Source: Paracoccaceae bacterium
Lineage (GTDB): Bacteria; Pseudomonadota; Alphaproteobacteria; Rhodobacterales; Rhodobacteraceae
DNA length: 64,000 nucleotides
Direction of reading: 5' to 3'
Assembly (NCBI GenBank): GCA_020832445.1
Contig: JAFIEO010000044.1
Coordinates: 50,319-114,318 of the forward strand
Shown: piece by piece, positions 53,741-61,799 of the stretch
Numbering within the stretch: position 1 is the first letter of the stretch
How the letters are laid out: the number at the start of each line of letters is the position of its first letter
Translations under genes and position numbers: made by a program
The notes under the pieces: generated by a model
What the model saw: only the letters and a program-made list of their open reading frames with translations
Database searches by the model: none
What the model was told of the DNA's origin: nothing

Positions 53741-56341
53741 ATGGACTTATTCCTAACCTTGATAAGCGTGGCCGCATTGTGGATTGCGCTGTCATCGCGC
53801 ACGCGGATCAAGAAACTGGAACGCGAACTGGTGACGCTGCGCGCGCAGGGCATTGCCCCGGAGGTTGATGCAACAGCTTCGCCAGATATGCCTGACGCCC
53901 CCGCAGCGGAAACATCGCCCCAAAAGGGGCCTTGGGTCGACACGTCGCGTAGTGAGGGCGGAAAAACAGAAAGTGTCACAACAACAAACGTCCCTGACGC
54001 CGGTGCGAAAGCGGCGCGACAAAGCGCATTTGCGCGGTTGCGGCCATGGTTGCGCGATAACTGGATTTACCCTGTTGCGGGCGCGGCATTGGTGCTTTCA
54101 GGGGTGTTTCTGGTGCAATATGCGGTTGAAACCGGAAAATTGACACCCCTGACGCAAATCGTGCTGGCGCTGGTTCTGGCGGCGGGGCTGGTGACAGCAG
54201 GCGAATGGCTGCGCCCCCGCCCTGTTGCCGGTCCCGTTTTGCCCGCAACGCTGACAGGGGCGGGGCTGGTGATTGCAATGGCGGCAGTTCTGGCAGCACT
54301 GCATCTGTATGCGATGATCGGTCCCGCCACTGCGCTGGCCTGTCTGGCACTATTGTCTTTTGCGGCCATCGGGCTGGGCTGGCTATACGGTCCCATGCTG
54401 TCGGCGCTTGGGCTGGTTGCGGGAACAGCCGTTCCCTTCATCCTTGGCGGCGGGGGGCCACCGCCACCGGCGCTGTTTGGGTATTTCGCCCTGCTGGCCT
54501 TTGCCGGACTTGGAATCGACGCAAAACGGCGTTGGGGCTGGGTCACATGGCTGGCGCTTGCAGGGCCGTTGGGGGCGATGGTGATATGGCGGGTGGCAGG
54601 CGCGGATGAACTGGGTTTCGCGCTGGCCGTGATCATTGTGGCTGGCGCTGCGATGACGCTGCCTTTTGGCTATATCGCGCCAATGGTGCAGGGGCCGCGC
54701 GCTTTGGGGCGGGTCAGGCCCGCGCAAGGGGTGCGGGCCAGTTTTGCGGCATCCGCTGTGGCGGGCTTTGGTCTGGCGCTGTTGGTGGACGGCATGGCGG
54801 GGCCGATAGGTATTGCCGCGCTGGCCATATTAATCGCCGTCTGGTGCGTGCGTGCGCCTGCACTGTCCGACCAGATGGTGCTGCCCATCGTTGCATTGCC
54901 GCTGTGGATTGTTGTGCAGGCGTGGCTGGGCGGCGGCTCGGTCGTCTATGGATTTCATCTGCCGCGTCCGCCGGAATCGCCCATGCCGCTACAGGCCAGC
55001 TATATTCTGGGGCTGGCCCATCTGGCCGGTCTGGCCATGATCTGGCGGGGCGAGGCGGAAGCCCCCGGCCGCTACGCGCCCTTCACACTTGCCGGGCTTA
55101 TCTTGCCCGGCGGCGCATTGATTGCGCTGGAAACAATGTGGCAACCGGCAACAGTGATCGGCCCCTACGCATGGGCGTTGCATGCGATGGTCGCAGCCGG
55201 TCTGGCAACCATGCTGGCCTTGCGCTACGGCGCGCGCGACAAGGGCCATGGCCCACGGCTGGGCGCGGCGGCGGCGGCGGCATTCGCCTTGGTGGCGCTG
55301 GGGCTGATGCTGATGCTGGGACAGGCTGCGCTGACCGTTGCGCTGGCGGTGCTGATGGTGGCCGCCGCCGCAATGGACCGCCGCTTCGATATTCCCGGCC
55401 TTGGCGCGTTTCTGGGGCTTGCGTCGCTTGCGCTGGGCTGGCGGCTGGTGCTGGATCCGGGGCTAAGCTGGCACATGGAAGATGCTGGCACGGGGGCATT
55501 TCTGGCGGCAGTTACAGCCACGCTTGCAGGCCCGTTTCTGGCGCTGTGGATGATCCAGCGGTTAAGCGACGTCGCCGTGCGCCGCGAAGGGCGTTTGCTG
55601 GTAGAAACCGGCCTGATGGGCAGTGTTGCGATTTGCACGGGCATCCTTATTGCCCGCCTGTTGCCTGACCAGATCGGGGCCCATGCCCAACTGGGCTTGC
55701 AGGCAAGCGTTCTGATTGCACTGACCTGGGTGCAAATCCGGCGTGCAGCGCTGCCATTGCTGCGGCGCGTTCGCATTGCGCTTGCGTGGGTGTTCGCGCT
55801 TCTGGCCGCAACAGCACTGGTATCGGCTGCGGTGTTTCCTGCATCACCGGTCATTGGTGTGTGGCCATTTGTGGAACCGGTTGCCGGATGGCCGGTCGTG
55901 AACGATCTGCTTCTGGCCTATTTGCTGCCCGCAATCTTGCTGGTTGCGTTGTCGACGCCCCCCTATCTGCGCATTGCAGGCTGGGGGCTGGGCGCGCTTT
56001 GGGGGGCAACTGCAATCCGCCACCTGTGGCAAGGCCCTGATCTGCGCATGATCAATGGAATCGCGCAGGGTGAACTTTATGCCTATACCTTCGCGCTTCT
56101 GCTGGCGGGGGCTGTGGCATTGGCATGGGCGTTGCGCACGGGGCGCGCGGACCTGCGCAAACTTGGTGTGGGGCTGGCCGGACTTGCCGCCGCCAAGGCC
56201 TTTTTGATTGACGCCTCCGAGTTGGACGGGTTGCTGCGTGTGGGCGCGTTTCTGGGACTTGGCCTGACGCTTGCGGGGCTGGCATGGCTGAACGGATGGG
56301 TCGTCGCACGCGAAGGGGGGCGCCAGACATCTGCGCCGTGA
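53741..56341 (+). CDS. DUF2339 multi-spanning membrane protein
   Basis: 866 residues. One N-terminal helix (about 2-18) and a short charged coiled-coil (RIKKLERELVTLRAQ) are followed by a polar linker and more than twenty hydrophobic segments from about residue 105 to the end. This layout, and repeated GLVTAGEWLR- and LGWRLVLD-type loops, match the DUF2339 family. Function is unknown. It is transcribed alone; the 221 bases upstream show no gene. Confidence 0.85.
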   Translation: MDLFLTLISVAALWIALSSRTRIKKLERELVTLRAQGIAPEVDATASPDMPDAPAAETSPQKGPWVDTSRSEGGKTESVTTTNVPDAGAKAARQSAFARLRPWLRDNWIYPVAGAALVLSGVFLVQYAVETGKLTPLTQIVLALVLAAGLVTAGEWLRPRPVAGPVLPATLTGAGLVIAMAAVLAALHLYAMIGPATALACLALLSFAAIGLGWLYGPMLSALGLVAGTAVPFILGGGGPPPPALFGYFALLAFAGLGIDAKRRWGWVTWLALAGPLGAMVIWRVAGADELGFALAVIIVAGAAMTLPFGYIAPMVQGPRALGRVRPAQGVRASFAASAVAGFGLALLVDGMAGPIGIAALAILIAVWCVRAPALSDQMVLPIVALPLWIVVQAWLGGGSVVYGFHLPRPPESPMPLQASYILGLAHLAGLAMIWRGEAEAPGRYAPFTLAGLILPGGALIALETMWQPATVIGPYAWALHAMVAAGLATMLALRYGARDKGHGPRLGAAAAAAFALVALGLMLMLGQAALTVALAVLMVAAAAMDRRFDIPGLGAFLGLASLALGWRLVLDPGLSWHMEDAGTGAFLAAVTATLAGPFLALWMIQRLSDVAVRREGRLLVETGLMGSVAICTGILIARLLPDQIGAHAQLGLQASVLIALTWVQIRRAALPLLRRVRIALAWVFALLAATALVSAAVFPASPVIGVWPFVEPVAGWPVVNDLLLAYLLPAILLVALSTPPYLRIAGWGLGALWGATAIRHLWQGPDLRMINGIAQGELYAYTFALLLAGAVALAWALRTGRADLRKLGVGLAGLAAAKAFLIDASELDGLLRVGAFLGLGLTLAGLAWLNGWVVAREGGRQTSAP

Positions 56342-56355
56342 ACTTCGGCGGCGGG

Positions 56356-57501
56356 CTATTCTATGGCGTCTGTGTCGGGGCTGCGCGGGTGCCCGCCCGA
56401 AATTTCCAGCCATAACGCCAACAGGCCAAAGGCCCCGACCAACCCCCACAGGTGCCAGAAGGCCTGCGCGACCTGCGACGGCGTTGCCCCCATCTGTGTC
56501 ATGCGCACCAGCCCGTCAATCGCCGGAGTAGAGGGGACAAGCTGCGCCACGCTGTTCAGATGGGCAGGTATCGCCTCGACCGGCCAGGCGAAACCGGACA
56601 GAAAGAAAAACGGCAACCCCAATGCCAGCAGCACAACCTGCACCACCTCGGCGCGACGAAACAATGCGGCGACGCATTGTGCCAGCAGCCCCGTTGCCAG
56701 CACGAAGGGCAGTCCCAGCATCAAAACAGCGCCCGTATTGCCAAGATTGGGCAACCCGTACAGTGCAGGCAGAACAATCAGGTAAAGTGGCAGCAACAGC
56801 GCATATATCGCCACCCACGCGCCCATGCGACCCAGCACGCGCCACACCGGATGGCCGCTGCCTGTGCTGCGTCGGGTGGCGACAAGGGCCAGCCCCATCA
56901 TCATGGATTGCTGAAGGATCAGAACAAACGCGGCGGGCAGAACATATGTGGCATACCCCGCAGCAGGGTTGAACAACGGCACTTCGACCTGTGCTGCTGG
57001 ACTGACCTGCGCAAGGGCCACATCAGCGGATGTGCCGGACGCGATCAGGCGGCCCATTTCGATTTCTGCACCCAGTTGGCGCAAGGGCACGGCTGCGCCC
57101 TGCATCACACGCTGATACATCAGAAAATAACTGGCATCGGCATAAAGCGCGACAGGGCTTTGCCGCCCGCGCAGCAGCGCGCGTTCAAACCCTTCAGGGA
57201 TCAACAGCACACCATATGCGCGCCGTTCCTGCACAAGCCGTGTTGCCTGCACCATGTCCTGCGCGTCATGGGCAAGCGCAACCGCTTCGGATGCATCTAC
57301 CCGCCGTGCCAGTTCTGCCGAACTTGTAGTGCGGTCCAGATCGACCAGCACAACAGGCACATCGCGCAGCAACTCGGCACGATACGGAAACGGATAGACC
57401 AGCGCATAGATAACCAGCGCCGCCAGAATGATCAGCCGCACCTGACGGTCCGCGAAAATGCCGCGCAATTCAGCAAGAAGGGCACCCAAGACAGCCTTCA
57501 T
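56356..57501 (-). CDS. ABC-2 type transport permease
   Basis: 381 residues, YhhJ/ABC2_membrane_3 type. One N-terminal helix, a large periplasmic domain opening VVLVDLDRTTSSAELARRVD (about 50-69), then five C-terminal helices. It overlaps the other permease gene by ATGA and is the last gene of the fusion-protein operon. Confidence 0.87.
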   Translation of the reverse strand: MKAVLGALLAELRGIFADRQVRLIILAALVIYALVYPFPYRAELLRDVPVVLVDLDRTTSSAELARRVDASEAVALAHDAQDMVQATRLVQERRAYGVLLIPEGFERALLRGRQSPVALYADASYFLMYQRVMQGAAVPLRQLGAEIEMGRLIASGTSADVALAQVSPAAQVEVPLFNPAAGYATYVLPAAFVLILQQSMMMGLALVATRRSTGSGHPVWRVLGRMGAWVAIYALLLPLYLIVLPALYGLPNLGNTGAVLMLGLPFVLATGLLAQCVAALFRRAEVVQVVLLALGLPFFFLSGFAWPVEAIPAHLNSVAQLVPSTPAIDGLVRMTQMGATPSQVAQAFWHLWGLVGAFGLLALWLEISGGHPRSPDTDAIE

Positions 57502-58652
57502 GAGGCGGCCTTAATCCCGCGCTGCAAACGCAGAAGTTGCACAAGCATCAGTGCCGCCAGCACGCCTGCGATGCAGGCAAGCCATAGCAGCGGTGTCAGG
57601 GATAAATCCACGGGGGTGGCGCGCAAGGATTGGTCAATGCGCAGTTCCACATACCATGTGCCGGGGATTACCGCGCCCCATGCCTGCGCCAGCGGTGCCA
57701 TTGCGTCGCGCGGAAACCCCAGCCCCATAAACCCAAAGGCAGGCGCGGTGATCACGGCAATGATACTGGCCGCGCGGCCCATGTCGCGCGTCACAACGAA
57801 GGCCAATGCACCAATCAGTTGGGCTGCCAGAACGAACATCACCGCCCCCATCGCCATCAGCGGCAGCGACCCGCGCAAGGGCACGGCAAGCAGGCCATAA
57901 AGCAAGACATCCGACAGGCCCAGAATCACCAAAAACACGCAGGTATAGGGCAATATCTTGCCCAGCATCGCAGGCAGCACGCCGCCCGCCATCCGCGCCA
58001 GAACCTGCGGATGCCGGCCCGGCCCGAAATCAAGTGACACCGCATAGGCCGTGCCCGCCGCAGCGATGATCTGCAGGACCGTCGGCACAAGGGCAGCTAA
58101 CAGGAAATGCACATAATCAAAGGCCGGATTGAACAGGGCGTGGGATTGCAGCGCAATGGGCTGGATGCTGACCTGCGCCTGAACGGTCGCCTCTCCCTGT
58201 CCCTGCCGGATGGACAGGCGCAGCCCCGCAAGGGCTGCGTCGATTGCATTGCGTGCGCCCCGCGCAACCAATGATCCCGCGCTCATGTGCTGGTTGTCGT
58301 AAAAGGTCACAATTTCAGGACGCTCGCCACGGGTGACATCGCGTTCCAGCCCTTGCGGCAGATATATCGCGCCGCGCACATCGCCGGAAACGATCAGGGC
58401 GCGCGCTTCTGACAGGCTAAGCGCCTGATGCGTGACCTGCAATTCCGGCGCAGCATCCAGCATGCGGGTCACGCTGCGCGACAGATGCGAGCGGTCCAGA
58501 TCGACCACCGCCACGGCCATGCCAGTGGGAATGCCAGCGCGGAAAATGCCGCTAAGGAGTGCTATCATCACCAGTGGCAGCAGCACCACCAGCCCTGCCA
58601 GCGCGGGGCTGCGCAGCAACAGTCTGAATTCGCGCAGCATGACGGCGAACAT
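57498..58652 (-). CDS. ABC-2 type transport permease
   Basis: 384 residues, same family as the next gene: N-terminal helix, periplasmic domain with AVVDLDRSHLSRSVTRML near residue 48 and several C-terminal helices. Starts 3 bases after the fusion-protein stop. The pair probably forms a heterodimeric channel. Confidence 0.87.
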   Translation of the reverse strand: MFAVMLREFRLLLRSPALAGLVVLLPLVMIALLSGIFRAGIPTGMAVAVVDLDRSHLSRSVTRMLDAAPELQVTHQALSLSEARALIVSGDVRGAIYLPQGLERDVTRGERPEIVTFYDNQHMSAGSLVARGARNAIDAALAGLRLSIRQGQGEATVQAQVSIQPIALQSHALFNPAFDYVHFLLAALVPTVLQIIAAAGTAYAVSLDFGPGRHPQVLARMAGGVLPAMLGKILPYTCVFLVILGLSDVLLYGLLAVPLRGSLPLMAMGAVMFVLAAQLIGALAFVVTRDMGRAASIIAVITAPAFGFMGLGFPRDAMAPLAQAWGAVIPGTWYVELRIDQSLRATPVDLSLTPLLWLACIAGVLAALMLVQLLRLQRGIKAAS

Positions 58653-58655
58653 GGC

Positions 58656-59648
58656 TTACCTGTCCAGCGAAATAAGCGCGGACATCCCCGGTCGCAGACC
58701 ATCAACCGGCTGCATGGCCTGCGCGCGCAATTCGAAGCTGCGCAGGTCAAAATCGCCGGTTGCGCGGGTCGCGCGCCAGCTTGCGAACTGGCCCTGCACA
58801 TTGATCAGGGTGATCTGCGCCTCCACCTCTGTATTCAGTGCGGGCACGCGCACGTTCAGCGTGTCGCCCACTTGCAGCCCTGCCAGCAGATCTTCGCGCA
58901 GGTTGAAGGTAAACCACGCATTATCCAGATCGACGATGGTGAAAAGCGGTGCGCCGGGGCCGATATTTTCACCCAGTTCAATCAAACGGGCGGAAATTTC
59001 ACCCCCAAGCGGGGCGTAAATCGTCAATTCGTCCAGATCCGCCTGACGCTGGGCAAGGGCAGCTTCGGCCTGGGCCACCTGCGCTGCGGTGACGGCCCGT
59101 TCTTCGGGGGACGCACCGGCGCGCGCCAGATCAAGCTGGGCTTGCGCCGCTTCCTGCCTGCGGGCTGCGGTTTCGACATTGCGCACGGACTGGTCGATGG
59201 CCGCTTGCGGGCGTAGGCCTTGTTGCGACAGTTCCGTGTCGCGCGTGGCCTGTTCTTCGGCAAGGCGCAGATCGGCCTGCGCGGCTGCAAATTCCGCTTC
59301 GCGGGCGCGGATCACTTCGGGGCGGGTGGCACCTGCCGCCGCTTCCGATGCGCGCGCCACATCCAGCCCTGCGGTTGCTGCGGCATGGGCGGTGACAAGC
59401 TGCGGGTTCGACAGTTCGGCCAGAACCTGCCCCTGCTCGACCTGCGCACCCAGATCGGCCATCACGTCGGTCACGCGCCCTGATGTGCGTGCGGACACAT
59501 CAACGCGCGGGGCCGCCACTTCGCCCTGAATGACCAGCGGGCCGGGGCGCGTGACCCACCAGACCGACAGTGCGACCAGTGCAGCCAGAACGCCGATCAC
59601 AAGGAAAGGTGTCACCGGTTTGCGTGTAAGGGGTGTTTTTTCTGACAT
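58656..59648 (-). CDS. HlyD-family membrane fusion protein
   Basis: 330 residues. One N-terminal membrane helix (about 14-31), a biotinyl-lipoyl-like region (GRVTDVMADLGAQVEQGQVL), an Ala-rich coiled-coil hairpin (about 88-205) and a beta-barrel region. It bridges inner-membrane exporters to an outer-membrane channel. It heads the operon with two ABC-2 permeases, but no ATP-binding gene follows, so the ATPase must come from elsewhere. Confidence 0.88.
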   Translation of the reverse strand: MSEKTPLTRKPVTPFLVIGVLAALVALSVWWVTRPGPLVIQGEVAAPRVDVSARTSGRVTDVMADLGAQVEQGQVLAELSNPQLVTAHAAATAGLDVARASEAAAGATRPEVIRAREAEFAAAQADLRLAEEQATRDTELSQQGLRPQAAIDQSVRNVETAARRQEAAQAQLDLARAGASPEERAVTAAQVAQAEAALAQRQADLDELTIYAPLGGEISARLIELGENIGPGAPLFTIVDLDNAWFTFNLREDLLAGLQVGDTLNVRVPALNTEVEAQITLINVQGQFASWRATRATGDFDLRSFELRAQAMQPVDGLRPGMSALISLDR

Positions 59649-60067
59649 TGGATCACCGCCAAAGGTTGTTTTGCGGACAGATTATAACTGACGGGGATAG
59701 CTATAGCATAGCATCCACACAACCCCTGATGGTGCGATGGAACGCAAGGTCATTTACCTGTCGCCCGCGGGTTTTGTCGCGGGCGGCGCGGGTCCGGCAC
59801 GCAAGGCGCGCGTCGCATCCTTGCGCAGATGCGCCCGTTTTCCGGCATGTGCCCCATAGGCGCAGCCGGTATGGCCAATAGTTTCGTAGATCGAAGTAAA
59901 TTTTTGCACTTAATATGCATTGATGGTGTGAAATAGCAATAATTATTGAAAATAAATCTATTTTCGCAGCTTGGTGTCATTCCTTTATAGTTTGTGTTAT
60001 CGAACTATATCTGAAGGGTGGTTCTGCCCATACAGGCAGAACAGGCCCGATAACTAAAGGAGTACGT
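59649..60067 (+). promoter_or_regulatory. AT-rich leader upstream of the ATP-grasp gene: palindrome and hairpin
   Basis: 419 bases with no supported gene. From about 59880 the sequence becomes AT-rich, unlike the surroundings. GAAAATA-AATC-TATTTTC at 59948-59965 is a perfect palindrome, a possible operator. GTTCTGCC-CATACA-GGCAGAAC at 60021-60042 is a perfect 8-base hairpin ending 25 bases before the ATG, ahead of the AAAGGAGT ribosome-binding site. It could regulate translation of the ATP-grasp gene. Confidence 0.5.
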
Positions 60068-61294
60068 ATGCAGACCAAGGACCCAGAAAAAGGTTATATT
60101 GCCGTCTTGGGATGGAGCTTAAGATGCATTGACGCTTTGGAGAAATTTGACCGCCGCTATGTCATCGTTGCGCCCCAATGGGCAGAAGAATACGCAAAGC
60201 AGCACAATATCCCGCATGTCAGCTGGGATTTCGAGCGTCTGAACGACCGGTCCCATGAACTGGCGACCACACTCAAGGATATGGGCGTTGATGTTGCGAT
60301 CCCGTTGTTTGAAGAAACGGTTGAATGGGCAGGGGCCATTAATTCGGTGTTGCTGGGCAACCCGCGCCTGCTAAGCCAGTCGATGCTGTTCCGTGACAAA
60401 TCGCTGATGAAGCGGCGCGCGCAGCTTGGCGGTATCCGCGTGGGTATTTTTGAAGAGGCGATGGACCAGTCCGATGTGATCCGCTTTCTGAAGCGCGTCA
60501 ATCAGACATTGCTGAAGCTCGATGGTGACCCGAATGACCCGATCCATTTCAAGGCATTCGACAAGGCGGGCTGTCTTGGGCACCGTGTCATCCGTTCACC
60601 CGATGATGTGGCCGCGATTGCTGATGATGAATTTCCGGCACTGCTGGAATCGCATCTGGATGGCTGGGAATTCGCGGTCGAGGCGTGGATCAAGGACCGC
60701 AAGATCCAGTTTCTGAACATCTCGGAATATGTGACGCTTGGGTATTCGGTCTTTGTGCCCGCCACCCCCGAGCTGGAAAAATACCGCGCCAAGATCACCG
60801 AGCAGATCGAGAAGCTGATCGAAGTGTTCGACATTGATTTCGGGTTCATCCACCCTGAATATTTTGTCACCAATGATGGCACGATGTATTTTGGCGAAGT
60901 GGCCTATCGTCCGCCGGGTTTCAATGCATTCGAGTTGATGGAACGCGCATACGGCTTTAACGCCTATCAGGGGCTTGTGCTGGCGTTCGATCCGAAAACG
61001 ACGCAAGAAGAACTGGACGCGTTCTTCCCCACACCAGTGAAGGATGCGCTGGGCCATGCAGGCTGTTTCGGGGTCTACCCCCGCCGCCGCGTTGTCAGCG
61101 AATTGAGTATCCCGCCGGAAACCGAAAATGATCCTTATTTCGAGTTTCACGAACTTGCGCCACCGATGGAATCCAAGGTGACAAAACGGTCCGCTTTTGG
61201 CACGCATTGGGGGCTGATCTATTTCTTTGGCGAAGATCCGCATCGTTTGCGTGATTTGCTCAAGGCGCAGGAAGAACTGGATTTCTACATCTAG
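60068..61294 (+). CDS. ATP-grasp domain ligase of unknown substrate
   Basis: 408 residues behind a strong AAAGGAGT site. The first 90 residues form a nucleotide-fold preATP domain (YIAVLGWSLRCIDALEKF; VDVAIPLFEETVEWAG). ATP-grasp features follow: HFKAFDKAGCLGHRV with a Lys near residue 163, EFAVEAWI near residue 202, and the metal/phosphate site IHPEYFVTNDGTMYFGEVAYRPPGFN near residue 265, which reads EVAYR where EVNxR is usual. Members join a carboxylate to an amine or thiol using ATP. Closest general type is the stand-alone amino-acid ligase group. It may work with the papain-like protein downstream. Confidence 0.85.
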   Translation: MQTKDPEKGYIAVLGWSLRCIDALEKFDRRYVIVAPQWAEEYAKQHNIPHVSWDFERLNDRSHELATTLKDMGVDVAIPLFEETVEWAGAINSVLLGNPRLLSQSMLFRDKSLMKRRAQLGGIRVGIFEEAMDQSDVIRFLKRVNQTLLKLDGDPNDPIHFKAFDKAGCLGHRVIRSPDDVAAIADDEFPALLESHLDGWEFAVEAWIKDRKIQFLNISEYVTLGYSVFVPATPELEKYRAKITEQIEKLIEVFDIDFGFIHPEYFVTNDGTMYFGEVAYRPPGFNAFELMERAYGFNAYQGLVLAFDPKTTQEELDAFFPTPVKDALGHAGCFGVYPRRRVVSELSIPPETENDPYFEFHELAPPMESKVTKRSAFGTHWGLIYFFGEDPHRLRDLLKAQEELDFYI

Positions 61295-61799
61295 GGCGTA
61301 GGCGGATCAGGTTGAGAAGCGGAATTGGGGAACACCCCAAGGCGCGGAATCAAGGGCGCAGGCCGCCGCGCCATAGGTCTGGCCGTCCCGCGGCCTGCCG
61401 ATTTGGCTGATGGCAGGCCAAGCCTTTGATGCCGGAGTATGCAGCCTGCATAAGCTGCGCGTCTCAAATGTCGGATCGGCAACACCGGCCCGCCGCTGGC
61501 GCGGGCTTTATCCAAGTGTGAATGGCAGCAAAAGGCCAGAACCAACCAGCCTTGCGGTTTCATCCGACATGACACCGCTTCTGGATGCCCTCGTCATAAT
61601 TGCGCCAGAGGCCAGGAAAACGGGCTGGTCATGCGGTTTGTCTGCCGTCCTGATCAGCCCGTATCTATTCAGCAAGGCAGATCACCATAATCGGTTGCCA
61701 CCTTTGACCGCCGCACAGGGTTGTATTCATAGCCCATAGGCGCAAGACTCGGTGCCGACATAACAGGGCGCACAGGCGCAAGAAGCGGGACACGCATAA
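61295..61799 (+). other. Intergenic region between ATP-grasp and papain-like genes
   Basis: About 505 bases. Short open frames (for example 61410-61739) lack ribosome-binding sites and look like shadows. A hairpin GCCCGC-CGCTGGC-GCGGGC followed by TTTA at 61488-61509 may terminate the ATP-grasp transcript. A promoter for the following gene would then lie at about 61510-61790, but none is clear. Confidence 0.4.

Noticed and set aside
61410..61739. 109-residue frame between the ATP-grasp and papain-like genes as a precursor peptide
   Set aside because: No ribosome-binding site, overlaps a hairpin, and no leader or core-peptide features.
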